Part shown: positions 25,667 through 33,745 of the stretch, piece after piece
Layout: each line of letters begins with the position of its first letter
How positions within the stretch are numbered: the first letter of the stretch is position 1
Origin: Halarchaeum rubridurum
Lineage (GTDB): Archaea > Halobacteriota > Halobacteria > Halobacteriales > Halobacteriaceae
Direction of reading: 5' to 3'
Length of the DNA stretch: 64,000 nt
Assembly (NCBI RefSeq): GCF_014647115.1
Contig: NZ_BMOO01000001.1
Location: forward strand, 186,001-250,000
Position numbers and translations under genes: made by a program
The notes under the pieces: model-generated
What the model saw: the letters and a program-made list of their open reading frames with translations, nothing else
The model's database searches: none
What the model was told of the DNA's origin: nothing

Positions 25667-26563
25667 ATGGCCACGCACGTCGTCCCGGTCGGCTTCGACT
25701 ACGACCGGCTCATCGCGCCGCTCGTGCGCGAACGCCTCTCCGTCGAGCGCGTCGTCCTCTTGGAGGGCGCGGTCGGGAGCGAGGCGAACGTCGAGTACTC
25801 GCGGAACCTCGCGGAGAAGCTCGCGCGCGACTTCGAGAACCTCCTCGGCGCGGAGACCGAACGCCTCGACGTCGCGGACGTCTACGACTACGACGCCGCC
25901 TTCGAGCAGGCCTTCGACCTCATCAACGACGAACTCGACCGGGGCGAGGGCGACGTCTGGGTGAACATCTCCTCGATGCCCCGCACGGTGAGCTTCGCGT
26001 TCGCCACCGCCGCCGACTCCGTCGTCATCGAGCGCGCGGACGACCGCGACCGCGTCCACACCTACTACACGGCCCCCGAGAAGTACCTGGAGACCGAACT
26101 CGCCGAGGAGCTCCGCGAGGCCGTCGACCTCCTCGACGCCGCGGCCGACGGCGACGTCGGCGCGGAACGCGCCGCCGAACGCGCCGCCGCCGCCCGCGAC
26201 CTCCTCGACGAGTTCGACGAGCGCGGCACCACCATCGGCGCGAAGGAGCTGGAGGGCGGCCACATCATCGAGTTCCCCGTCGCCTCCTTCTCGAACGTCA
26301 AGCCCTTCGAGGAGCTCATTCTCTACACGCTCGGCGACCACGGCGAGTTCGAGAGCGTGAGCGAGCTCGCGGAGACGCTCGCGGGCGAACTCGGCGAGGA
26401 GTACACGGACAGCTTCCGCTCGAAGGTCATCTACAACGTCGACCGGCTCGGCCCCGAGGGGAAGGGGTACGTCGAGCAGGAGCCGAGCGGGAACGCCCAC
26501 CGGACCTACCTCTCGCGGATCGGCGAGCTCTGGGTGCGCGCCCACCGGGACGAAGGGGAGTAG
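25667..26563 (+). CDS. CARF-like sensor with C-terminal winged helix (DUF6293 family)
   Basis: The 298-residue protein starts with a Rossmann-like domain (THVVPVGFDYDRLIAPLVRE). A loop at residues 98-106 (VWVNISSMPR) sits where CARF domains have their VNxTGGT ligand-binding motif. Residues 75-95 form the helix before it. From about residue 195 the chain changes to a winged-helix domain (FEELILYTLGDHGEFESVSELAETL, RSKVIYNVDRL). The family is labelled DUF6293. CARF-HTH proteins such as Csa3 bind cyclic oligoadenylates and control CRISPR genes. No CRISPR or Cas gene is in this window, so the ligand and target are unknown. Confidence 0.8.
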   Translation: MATHVVPVGFDYDRLIAPLVRERLSVERVVLLEGAVGSEANVEYSRNLAEKLARDFENLLGAETERLDVADVYDYDAAFEQAFDLINDELDRGEGDVWVNISSMPRTVSFAFATAADSVVIERADDRDRVHTYYTAPEKYLETELAEELREAVDLLDAAADGDVGAERAAERAAAARDLLDEFDERGTTIGAKELEGGHIIEFPVASFSNVKPFEELILYTLGDHGEFESVSELAETLAGELGEEYTDSFRSKVIYNVDRLGPEGKGYVEQEPSGNAHRTYLSRIGELWVRAHRDEGE

Positions 26564-26794
26564 TCAGCGCGCGGCGTCGAACAGCGTCGCTGCGACGCCG
26601 AACGCGACGACCGCCGCGGCCGCGACGGCGATATCGCTTCGCGTCGCATCCACACCGAGCGGTGGCGGGCCGTACGCGAGGACGGCGACGGCGAGGAGGA
26701 GCACGAGGGTTCGGAGGCCGTTGCGTCGGAGGGCGCGTCGCGCGCGCCCACCATCGAGGGGGGACACAGGTCGTCCGACGGTGGGCGCCGGCAA
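26564..26794 (-). CDS. Small two-helix membrane protein, unknown
   Basis: The 76-residue frame has a basic N-terminus (GRARRALRRNGLR) and two hydrophobic helices (TLVLLLAVAVLAYG and DIAVAAAAVVAFGVAATLF). It starts four bases after the enolase-like gene and ends one base from the convergent DUF6293 stop, filling the gap exactly, which favours a real gene. Basic-in charge distribution would place both termini in the cytosol. No family is recognised. Confidence 0.5.
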   Translation of the reverse strand: MPAPTVGRPVSPLDGGRARRALRRNGLRTLVLLLAVAVLAYGPPPLGVDATRSDIAVAAAAVVAFGVAATLFDAAR

Positions 26795-26798
26795 AAGC

Positions 26799-27845
26799 CT
26801 ACTCCCACTCCAGCCCGCGCGAGTTCGCGGGCGCGTCGAGGGGGCTCGCCGGCGGGTCCGCGGGGACGTCCGGGTCGTTGTAGACGCGGGGCGCGACGTC
26901 GTTCGGCGCGTTCGGGTAGAGCAGCGACGCGAGCAACTGGACGTGCGTCCGCCCGACGTCGAGCTCGAACTGGCCGCCGCCGTAGCAGTCCACGCCGTTG
27001 TCGGCCGCCCATTCGAGCGTGTCGAGTAGCGACTCGACGCTGCCGAAGCGCGAGGGCTTGACGTTCAGCCACGCGGGTTCGACGGGGAGCGACTCGGCGC
27101 TCTCGACGCCGGTGACGGGCGCGTCGAACGAGACGCGTTCGGCGTTCGCCGCGACGAGCGGCCGCGTCTCCGGGGTGAGCGCGGGGTCCTCGACGATGGC
27201 ACCGGGGACGTCGAAGACGCGTTCGTAGAGGTCGGGGTCGGGCGCCTGGTCCACGTCGGTCCCCTCGTAATACCCCTTCAGGTCGAGGATGCGGACCGCG
27301 CCCGTCTCGCGGAGGTCGGCGAACGTCTCCGCGGGCCAGTCGCTCTCCGGGTCGAGCTTGAACCCCAGTTCCGGGCGGCGCTCGCGGAGGCGGTGGACGC
27401 GCTCCGTGTCGCCCTCGGGGAGGCGCGCGGACGCGACGAACGTGACGGGCGCGGGATCGACGCCGAATACCTCGGAGAGGGACGTGACGGACTGCTTGAG
27501 CGCGAGGTCGAGCGCGGCGGACTCGATCCCCCAGCGCCGATAGTGCCTCGAATCCGCGCGCTCGGGGGGCTTCGACGGGAAGAGGTCGACGTCGTCGAGG
27601 TGGGCCGCGAACTCCGCGAACGTCCAGCGGCCCGTGAGCTCGTCGAAGTCCGTGTCGAGGGCGTCGTGGTCGACGGCGTCGTAGGTGACGTCCTCGCCGC
27701 GGCCCGCGGTGTTCCCGCCCGGCCCCCGGAAGACGAACGTCGTCGTGACGCGCTCGAAGCCGCTCGACGTCTCGCGGGCGTTGCGCTCGCGCTCGATGGT
27801 GGTGACGTAGAAGGGGAGGTCGGCGACGCGGTCGTAGAGGGACAT
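26799..27845 (-). CDS. Enolase-superfamily protein (mandelate racemase-like fold)
   Basis: From ATG 27845 the product has 348 residues. The barrel metal ligands are recognisable as acidic strand ends: RILDLKGYYEG, AIVEDPAL and VSFDAPVTG. A lysine follows in LNVKPSRFGS, and GFKLDPESDWP marks the strand that holds the general base, though only one lysine of the usual KxK is present. The N-terminal capping domain is atypical and contains an Arg/Gly-rich loop (FRGPGGNTAGRGED). Superfamily assignment is good; the substrate is not evident. An ATG nine codons upstream is less likely because homologous sequence begins at MSLYDRV. Confidence 0.75.
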   Translation of the reverse strand: MSLYDRVADLPFYVTTIERERNARETSSGFERVTTTFVFRGPGGNTAGRGEDVTYDAVDHDALDTDFDELTGRWTFAEFAAHLDDVDLFPSKPPERADSRHYRRWGIESAALDLALKQSVTSLSEVFGVDPAPVTFVASARLPEGDTERVHRLRERRPELGFKLDPESDWPAETFADLRETGAVRILDLKGYYEGTDVDQAPDPDLYERVFDVPGAIVEDPALTPETRPLVAANAERVSFDAPVTGVESAESLPVEPAWLNVKPSRFGSVESLLDTLEWAADNGVDCYGGGQFELDVGRTHVQLLASLLYPNAPNDVAPRVYNDPDVPADPPASPLDAPANSRGLEWE

Positions 27846-27881
27846 AGGGAGCGAGAGGGCGGCGAGCCCCAAAAACCTCGG

Positions 27882-28634
27882 TCAGTCGGCGCGCCGGACC
27901 CGGAGTTTTGCGACCCGGGTGGCGAGCGCGAGGAACGTGGCGAGGAGCGCGACCGTCACCGCGCCCGCGGCGGCGAGCGCGTGCGCGGCCGGCGGATGCG
28001 TGATCGGCCCCGAGAGGAGCGGCTGACCGAGGAACGAGCCGACCGCGTAGCCGACGGACTCGGGCGGGACGAAGGTGTGGTGGGGCGTGCCGAGCAGGGG
28101 AACGAAGTAGTCGAGGAGGAGGTTCAGGAGGTACCACGCGAGCGCGACGGCGACGGCGCCGACCGAGAACTCCGCGTAGCGCTGTATCACGAACGCCTCG
28201 ACGGCCATGGCGAGGTGCGAGCAGAGGAGGAAGGCGTACATCGGGAGCGGGAGGTAGGCGAACCCCTCGCGGAAGACGAGGAGGACGTACGGCGTCCAGA
28301 GGCCGAGGATCAGACAGCCGTAGAAGGCGAGGGCGTGCACCCACTCGCCGCCGCGTCCGGTCGCCCAGAGCGCGAGCGAGCACGCGACGAACAGCGTCGC
28401 CATCGGCGAGTCGGGGACGAACACCCAGAGCGCCGTCGGTTCGACGGAGAGTTGGGGAACGTAGTACCAGAAGCCGAAGAGGGTCCCGAGGACGTTGGCG
28501 AGGACGACCGGCCAGACGAGGCGGAGGCCGAGGTCTTCGAGGCGCGTCGGGAGCGGCGCGACGTACCACGGCAACCCCTCGGGGGCCGGGAGCGTGTCGC
28601 GCGGCCGGAGGAGCCACGCGGGGAGTGCCGACAT
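27882..28634 (-). CDS. DUF1405 family membrane protein
   Basis: Starting at ATG 28634, the 250-residue protein has about seven hydrophobic helices. Conserved-looking segments are [10 protein letters not shown] in the first helix hairpin, [40 protein letters not shown] and [15 protein letters not shown]. These match the DUF1405 family of archaeal and Bacillus membrane proteins (YpjA-like), whose role is unknown. The gene is divergent from pdxS. Sequence upstream of the chosen ATG is open but Arg/Pro-rich and unlike a membrane protein. Confidence 0.82.
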   Translation of the reverse strand: MSALPAWLLRPRDTLPAPEGLPWYVAPLPTRLEDLGLRLVWPVVLANVLGTLFGFWYYVPQLSVEPTALWVFVPDSPMATLFVACSLALWATGRGGEWVHALAFYGCLILGLWTPYVLLVFREGFAYLPLPMYAFLLCSHLAMAVEAFVIQRYAEFSVGAVAVALAWYLLNLLLDYFVPLLGTPHHTFVPPESVGYAVGSFLGQPLLSGPITHPPAAHALAAAGAVTVALLATFLALATRVAKLRVRRAD

Positions 28635-28843
28635 ACGCCCGAGGAGACGCCCGGGGCGCATATAGCGTGGTGGTCGCCGGGCGGTCGGAGCCGAAACGGG
28701 CGACGCGCGTGGCGGGCGGGGAGCCGAGGACGGACACGCCGCGCCGTCGGGAACGCCGACGCGCCGCCGCCGACGGTCTCGACGCGACGGCCGCGGGCAC
28801 CGCAACCGGCATTCCTTTGGCGGTCCCGACGCTACTTTTTGGT

Positions 28844-29749
28844 ATGACCGAGACGGACATCGAGGACCTCAAGCGCGGGACGGACCTCGTGAAGCGCGGC
28901 TTCGCACGCATGCAGAAGGGCGGCGTCATCATGGACGTCGTGAACGCCGAGCAGGCCCGCATCGCCGAGGACGCCGGCGCGGTCGCCGTCATGCACCTCG
29001 AAGCCGTGCCCGCCGACATCCGCAAGCGCGGCGGCGTCGCGCGGATGGCCGACCCCGGCACCATCGACGAGATCATCGAGGAGGTCTCCATTCCCGTCAT
29101 GGGCAAGGTCCGTATCGGCCACCGCAAGGAGGCCGAAATCATGGAGGTCGCGGGCGCCGACATGATCGACGAGTCCGAGGTCCTCACCCCCGCCGACGAC
29201 AAATACCACATCGACAAGCGCGACTTCACCGCGCCGTTCGTCTGCGGCGCGCGCAACCTCGGCGAGGCCCTCCGGCGCATCGACGAGGGCGCCGCGATGA
29301 TCCGCACGAAGGGCGAGGCCGGCACCGGCGACGTCAATCAGGCCGTCCACCACCAGCGCACCATCAAGAGCGAGATTCGCAAGCTCGAGGGCATGAACCA
29401 CGAGGAGCGCGTCATGTGGGCCCGCGAGCACGAGGCGCCGCGCGAGCTCGTCCACGAGACCGCCGAGATGGGGCGCCTCCCCGTCGTCAACTTCGCCGCC
29501 GGCGGCATCGCCACGCCCGCCGACGCCGCGCTCATGATGTACCACGAGTGCGACGGCATCTTCGTCGGCTCCGGCATCTTCGGCGCCGAGGACCCCGAGA
29601 AGATGGGCCGCGCCATCGTCGACGCCGTCAACAACCACGACGACCCCGAGCGTCTCGAGGAAATCGCCTCCAACATCGGCGCGGGCATGAAGGGCGAAGC
29701 CAACGCCGACCTCCCCGAAGAGGAGCAGCTGCAGGGCCGCGGCAACTAA
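28844..29749 (+). CDS. pdxS: Pyridoxal 5'-phosphate synthase lyase subunit
   Basis: The 301-residue protein makes PLP from ribose 5-phosphate, glyceraldehyde 3-phosphate and ammonia delivered by PdxT. Signatures are [15 protein letters not shown], the active-site lysine in [27 protein letters not shown] with the second lysine, and the phosphate-binding [14 protein letters not shown] and GIFVGSGIF. Length is standard. The pdxT partner is not in this window. A T-run (CGTCTTTTTCC) begins 14 bases after the stop and may terminate transcription. Confidence 0.97.
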   Translation: MTETDIEDLKRGTDLVKRGFARMQKGGVIMDVVNAEQARIAEDAGAVAVMHLEAVPADIRKRGGVARMADPGTIDEIIEEVSIPVMGKVRIGHRKEAEIMEVAGADMIDESEVLTPADDKYHIDKRDFTAPFVCGARNLGEALRRIDEGAAMIRTKGEAGTGDVNQAVHHQRTIKSEIRKLEGMNHEERVMWAREHEAPRELVHETAEMGRLPVVNFAAGGIATPADAALMMYHECDGIFVGSGIFGAEDPEKMGRAIVDAVNNHDDPERLEEIASNIGAGMKGEANADLPEEEQLQGRGN

Positions 29750-30064
29750 GAACGACCGTCTTTTTCCACGGAGGGGTCGCCTCCGGCGACCCTCACCGTG
29801 CAAAAACACGGGAGAAAAGGCCGGTCGCCCCTGGCGACCGGTGAATCGCCTCGCTCGGGTTCTGACGAACCGCTCGCTCGGCGAACGCTGGCCACGTGGG
29901 ACGGTCGATCGACCGAGGTACGACACGACCCGCGAGAGGGCGTCGTGGGAAGCTACTCAGTTAACGCTAATACTCTCTATCGCAGTTCTGATATTCGCAT
30001 ATATCGTCTACAAGTTGTTCTGGAGTAGTTAAGCGAGTCCGATAGCTCCTCTGTATTGAACGTT

Positions 30065-30083
30065 CCACGTGGGCTAGCGTCCG
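30065..30083 (+). repeat. Dispersed intergenic repeat, copy 1
   Basis: CACGTGGGCTAGCGTCCG within this stretch occurs a second time at 61658-61675. Both copies are intergenic and in the same orientation. An 18-base exact match by chance within 64 kb is improbable. Confidence 0.7.
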
Positions 30084-30142
30084 GCGACCGAGTGGCTCGA
30101 AGAGCCCGGTAGGTCGCCGGTTCACTCGCGCGCTAGCGCGAG

Positions 30143-30178
30143 GCCCGAGGACCACCGACGGTGGTCCGACGGGCTTTT
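30143..30178 (+). terminator. Strong hairpin followed by a T-run
   Basis: GCCCG, then GGACCACC-GAC-GGTGGTCC, then CGGGC form an almost perfect stem of 13 pairs, directly followed by TTTT. On the plus strand it looks like an intrinsic terminator and would catch any transcript crossing from pdxS. Confidence 0.55.
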
Positions 30179-30185
30179 GGTCGAG

Positions 30186-30220
30186 CTTTTGCCAGGGCGG
30201 CTCGCCGCCCGCAGCAAAAG
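30186..30220. terminator. Symmetric hairpin, possible bidirectional terminator
   Basis: CTTTTGC and GCAAAAG form the outer stem around an inner GGGCGGC-TC-GCCGCCC stem. Because T-runs occur on both strands it could stop transcripts from either side; it begins four bases after the tfs stop codon. Confidence 0.55.
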
Positions 30221-30224
30221 GTCG

Positions 30225-30545
30225 TTAGTTATAACTCCGCCAGCGGTGGCCGCACTCGGTGCACTTGAAAAAGCGCGTGGGTGGTTCGTCTGCGGCGCCG
30301 GTCTGTTTGATGGTGTACCACGCTTCGGTATTGCCGCAGGCGTCGCAGATGACCTCGGCGGTGGGTTTGCCCTCGTCGTCGGCGTTCTCGGTGGTCTCGA
30401 TGACGTCGCTGTCGTCCTGCGCGTCGGTCGTGACGTAGTCGGCTTCGCTGGCGGCGTCGCGGCCCTGTTCGTGGCCGCAGCTCGAACAGACCATCACGTC
30501 GCCGTCGGCGTGCATCATCGACCCGCACTCGTCGCAGAACTGCAT
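30225..30545 (-). CDS. tfs: Transcription factor S (TFIIS-like cleavage factor)
   Basis: The 106-residue protein has an N-terminal zinc ribbon (CDECGSMM and CSSCGHE) and a C-terminal TFIIS-type ribbon (CDACGNTEA and CTECGHRWRSYN). The acidic hairpin tip reads GAADEPPTRFF; the Asp-Glu pair is what reaches the polymerase active site and stimulates cleavage of backtracked RNA. An acidic linker joins the two ribbons. Length and motif order are typical, so it should be the functional general factor and not one of the inhibitory paralogues. Confidence 0.95.
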   Translation of the reverse strand: MQFCDECGSMMHADGDVMVCSSCGHEQGRDAASEADYVTTDAQDDSDVIETTENADDEGKPTAEVICDACGNTEAWYTIKQTGAADEPPTRFFKCTECGHRWRSYN

Positions 30546-30587
30546 ACGCGTGGGGTGGGGACGGACGCCGAAAAGCCCCCGCTTTCG

Positions 30588-31781
30588 TCACTCCTCGTCG
30601 TCGTTCGCCCACTCGATTGCGAGGTCCTCGTCGTCGCCGTCCCGCTCCTCGCCGCCGTCGTCCGCATCGCCGTCCGCGTCGCCCCACGTGATTTCGTCGG
30701 GGGAGACGGTGTCGTCCTCGTCCGTGCCGTCGGCCTCCGCGTCGGCGTCCACGGTGTCGTCGTCGGTCGCGTTCGCTGACTCCGCACCGCCATTCGCGTC
30801 GTCGCCCCACGCGATGTCGTCCGGGGAGACGGTCTCGCCCGCGTCACCGGTGGCATCGTCGTCCGGTTCGGAGACCGCGGACGGCTCGTTCCCCGTTCGG
30901 CCGTCGTCGCTCGTGGCGGTCGTCGCGTCCGCCTCCACGGTCCGCTCGTCGTCGTTCGCGCGTTCGGCGTCGTCCGCGGCCACACCGGCGACCGCGCCGG
31001 ATTCGTTCGACGCGTCGCTCGGCGTCGGGTCCCCGACGGCGTTCTCGTCGGCCGATGTGTCGTGAGACGTGTCCAGGTCGTCCGGTTCGTCGTCGGCCGA
31101 TACATCGTCAGACGTGTTCGGGTCGTCGTCGATGGACGCGCCAGGCGTGGGGCCGTCGCTCCCGGTGTCCGACGTCGTCGTCTCGTGTTCGTCGCCGTCC
31201 GCGGCGTCGCGGATGTCGATGAGCCCCTCACCCGCGTCGCCGTCCTCGTCTCCGGCGGCCACGACGGGTGTGTCCCCCGCGGCGTCGTCTGCCGCGTCCT
31301 CGTCCGTGGCGGGCGCGTCGACCTCGTCGAGCTCCTCGGTGGGTGACTCATCCACGGCGTCGACGTCGACGTCCTCGACGACCATCGGGCAGTCGACGAC
31401 CTCGAAGCGCTCGCTGTCGACGACGCGGCGTATCTCCGTCCCCTCGTGCGTACATTCGAGGGCGGGCGGGTCGGCGAAGAAGCGACAGCCGTGGCAGGTG
31501 CGATCCGAGACGACGCGGACGTCGCCGTCGACGTCGACGTCGGCGGCCTCCTCGTCGGCCACCTCGCCCTCGGTGAGCGACTCCCACGCGCTCGCGTCCG
31601 CGGGGTCACCCTCGACGTCCACCTCCTCGAAGAGGTCCTCGTCGACGTCGACCTCGGCTTCGTCCTCGTCCGCGGTGTCGTCCTCGTCGAAGGTCGGCGC
31701 GCCGCGCTCCTCGGGTGGCGGGAGGTCGGTCGTCGCCGCGTCCTCCGGGAAGTCGTCGTCCGCGCGCTCGTCGTCGCTCAT
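30588..31781 (-). CDS. Very acidic protein with a four-Cys cluster and repeated SPDEIxWGD motif
   Basis: The 397-residue protein is dominated by Asp, Glu, Ala and Thr. One small ordered region is visible (residues 88-134) with Cys96, Cys99, Cys110 and Cys131 (TCHGCRFF, LECTHEG, VDCPMV), spaced like a zinc or Fe-S site. Residues 135-330 look disordered. Near the C-terminus TVSPDDIAWGDD and TVSPDEITWGDA repeat one another, and the chain ends with a weaker third version (LAIEWANDDEE). Its start overlaps the stop of the RecA-fold gene by four bases, so the two products are made together and may bind each other through these motifs. I do not recognise a named family. Confidence 0.75.
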   Translation of the reverse strand: MSDDERADDDFPEDAATTDLPPPEERGAPTFDEDDTADEDEAEVDVDEDLFEEVDVEGDPADASAWESLTEGEVADEEAADVDVDGDVRVVSDRTCHGCRFFADPPALECTHEGTEIRRVVDSERFEVVDCPMVVEDVDVDAVDESPTEELDEVDAPATDEDAADDAAGDTPVVAAGDEDGDAGEGLIDIRDAADGDEHETTTSDTGSDGPTPGASIDDDPNTSDDVSADDEPDDLDTSHDTSADENAVGDPTPSDASNESGAVAGVAADDAERANDDERTVEADATTATSDDGRTGNEPSAVSEPDDDATGDAGETVSPDDIAWGDDANGGAESANATDDDTVDADAEADGTDEDDTVSPDEITWGDADGDADDGGEERDGDDEDLAIEWANDDEE

Positions 31782-32614
31782 CGAATCTTGCGGACGTTCG
31801 AGACGTCGAAGCCGGCCTCGTGTATCTCGGTCTCGAAGCGGACGATGTCCTCCTCTTCGAGCTGGCTGAGGACGCCGCGGAACTCCTGAACGAACATCGT
31901 CCGGACGCGTTCGTTACCGCCGGTCTCCCAGCCGAACTGGACGGTGCCGTCGACGCAGGCCATCAGCTCGCCGAACTCGGTCTCGGTAATCGCGTCGCGC
32001 GAGAGGTGGAGGAGCACGAGGCCGTCCCACTCGCGGGTGGCCTTGCGCAGGCCCTTGAGGAGGTAGACGACGTCGGCCCACGGGCGCTCGCGCTGCTGGT
32101 CGCCGACGAGGTCCGTGAGGGAGTCGACGACGACGAGGCTGTCCGCGGCGTGCTCGTCGAGGTAGTCGGCGAACGCCTGGATGACGCTCCGTCGGTCCGT
32201 CGTCTCCCCGAGTTCGGAGAGCGAGCGGGGTTCGTCGACGTACCACTCGCGTGGGACCGGACTCAGCTGGAAGTACTCGGCGGAGAGGTCGGCGAACGTC
32301 ACGCCGGAGAGCCCCGAGGCGACGATTTCGTTGTCCATCGAGAACGTTATCTCGCGGCTGACGTCCCCTCGGCTCGCCGAGAAGGAGACGTAGTGGACCT
32401 CGTCGGGGGGTTCGACGCCGGGGTCGAGGTCGCCGTAGTGGAGATCGAAGAGCTCGGGGTCGTCCTTGAGCATGCCGTTGAAGACGGTGCTCGTGTAGAG
32501 AAACTCGCGTGCGCCGGCCCCCGCGCTCCCCGCGAGGAGCACGACGCTCCCCGACGGGGCACCACCCCCGATTTGCCCGTCGAAGCGCGAGACGCCGAAC
32601 GGTAACCTCGCCAT
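31778..32614 (-). CDS. RecA/KaiC-fold (RAD55-like, HTR-like) protein with a degenerate Walker A
   Basis: The 278-residue protein has the order of a RecA-superfamily domain: a G-rich loop after strand 1, Walker B (SLVVVDSLTDL), and a later strand LVLLHLSRDA. The nucleotide loop reads LLAGSAGAGAREF, so the Walker A lysine is Ala35 and the following Thr/Ser is Arg36. ATP binding in the normal way is therefore doubtful. Haloarchaeal homologues are often annotated HTR-like or RadA-like. It is translationally coupled to the acidic Cys-cluster protein downstream. A regulatory or scaffold role is more likely than recombination. Confidence 0.8.
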   Translation of the reverse strand: MARLPFGVSRFDGQIGGGAPSGSVVLLAGSAGAGAREFLYTSTVFNGMLKDDPELFDLHYGDLDPGVEPPDEVHYVSFSASRGDVSREITFSMDNEIVASGLSGVTFADLSAEYFQLSPVPREWYVDEPRSLSELGETTDRRSVIQAFADYLDEHAADSLVVVDSLTDLVGDQQRERPWADVVYLLKGLRKATREWDGLVLLHLSRDAITETEFGELMACVDGTVQFGWETGGNERVRTMFVQEFRGVLSQLEEEDIVRFETEIHEAGFDVSNVRKIR

Positions 32615-32701
32615 ACGCCCCCATGAGCGCGCCCGGCGCTTACCAGTTGTGGAGGATTCGGCGAGCGGCGGCCGGCCGGTCGACCGATGGAGGGAGCGAC
32701 G

Positions 32702-33640
32702 TCACCCGTCGAGGACGCCGGCAGCGACGCGTCCCGCGCCGTTCTCGTAGGTCGGTGCGGCCGGCGGGTCGCGGGCGGCCCGGACGACCTCGTCGGGCGA
32801 CGTGACGGTGCGAAAGCCGGTCGCGCGCGAGGCGAGTCGCGCGACGCCGCGCTGTTCGCTCGTGAAGGGGTAGATAAGGCAGGGCGTCCCAGCGACGGCG
32901 GCCTCCATCACCGTCGAGTAGCCGGGACAGAGGACGAGGTCGGCGGCGCGGAGCGTCGGCAGCATCGAGGCGACGGGCTCCCAGTCGTCGCCGCCGACGA
33001 GCGTCACGTCCCGACCGGCCTCGCGGAGGCGCGCGACGCTCTCGTCGAGCGCCGTCGAGTACGTGCTGGGGAGGACGACGACGTCCGGGTCGCCGACGAC
33101 GGGGGCCTCGACGTCGAGCGCGAGCGGGGGGACGCGCGTCACGCCCGCGGGGTCGGCGCTCGCATGCGGCCAGACGGTCGGATAGTAGAAGTCGCGGGCG
33201 ACGCCGCGCTGGTAACGCGTGAGGACGTCCGCGCCCGCGCGCTCGACGGCGTCGTCGTAGAACCCGGGCGCGTTGTGCGTCGTGACGTAACAGGGGACGC
33301 CGGCGAGCGGCGCGGCCATCGCCGCGAACATGTCGTCCGTGACGAGCCGGTCGGGGTCCTCGCGCCGGAGCCAGCGGGAGAGGTCCCGAACGCGCTTCGC
33401 GCTCGCGGGCACGCTTCCGGTGAGTGTCGCGGCGAGCCCGCCCGCCCCCTGATACTCCCCGACGTAGTCGACGGGCGTCGGGACGTACTCGTCGTAGCCG
33501 AGGAGGTCGACGAAGCGCTTGCCGGGGCCGCCGCCGGCGAGCGACACCGTCGCGCCGCGGGCTTCGAGTTCGCGCGCGACGGCGAGCATCCGCGTGGCGT
33601 GGCCCGCGCCCTCCGGGTAGTGTGCGACCGCGACGTGCAT
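32702..33640 (-). CDS. Glycosyltransferase, GT-B fold (MurG/GT28-like)
   Basis: From ATG 33640 the protein has 312 residues. It opens MHVAVAHYPEGAGHATRMLAVARELEARG, where the GAGHATR loop corresponds to the acceptor-side G-loop of GT-B enzymes. The nucleotide-sugar half shows VVVLPSTYST, ADLVLCPGYSTVMEAAVAGTPCLIYPF and EQ, matching the GGxxTxxEAxxxGxPxxxxPxxxEQ donor site. It probably transfers an activated sugar to a lipid or protein; haloarchaeal relatives occur outside S-layer glycan clusters, so the acceptor is unknown. It is divergent from ilvD. Confidence 0.82.
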   Translation of the reverse strand: MHVAVAHYPEGAGHATRMLAVARELEARGATVSLAGGGPGKRFVDLLGYDEYVPTPVDYVGEYQGAGGLAATLTGSVPASAKRVRDLSRWLRREDPDRLVTDDMFAAMAAPLAGVPCYVTTHNAPGFYDDAVERAGADVLTRYQRGVARDFYYPTVWPHASADPAGVTRVPPLALDVEAPVVGDPDVVVLPSTYSTALDESVARLREAGRDVTLVGGDDWEPVASMLPTLRAADLVLCPGYSTVMEAAVAGTPCLIYPFTSEQRGVARLASRATGFRTVTSPDEVVRAARDPPAAPTYENGAGRVAAGVLDG

Positions 33641-33713
33641 ACGTGCGCTCGCGGCCGGGCGCCCGAGTAGCTTCCGGTCGCGCGAGCGTCCCGCTGTCGT
33701 AGAAATCGCGCTG

Positions 33714-33720
33714 GGTTTAT
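33714..33720 (+). promoter_or_regulatory. TATA element of ilvD
   Basis: GGTTTAT is centred about 28 bases before the ATG at 33746. That spacing fixes the ilvD start there and rules against the ATG at 33719, which would lie inside the promoter. Confidence 0.55.
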
Positions 33721-33745
33721 GGCCGCCGGCGGGCAAGGTTCGACA

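Larger units (their letters stand above)
29750..30224. other. Hairpin-rich intergenic region with an AT-rich patch
   Basis: This 475-base gap lies between convergent pdxS and tfs. It holds a T-run after pdxS, several short palindromes (GGTCGCC-TCC-GGCGACC at about 29776; a similar one near 29823; CGCGCTAGCGCG near 30129) and two strong hairpins described separately. An AT-rich patch at about 29955-30060 differs sharply in composition. In one frame it encodes a hydrophobic helix (TLILSIAVLIFAYIVYKLF) ending at a TAA at 30032. The only ATG for it is 29841, and the codons in between are Arg-rich and look noncoding, so I do not call a gene. Confidence 0.7.

Noticed and set aside
29841-30032. A 63-codon gene ending in a membrane helix
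   Set aside because: The first half is Arg-rich and looks like noncoding GC-rich DNA, and there is no start near the hydrophobic part; kept only as an observation.
33719-33745. An earlier ilvD start at 33719
   Set aside because: It would place the TATA-like GGTTTAT on the start codon; the ATG at 33746 has the correct spacing for a leaderless transcript.
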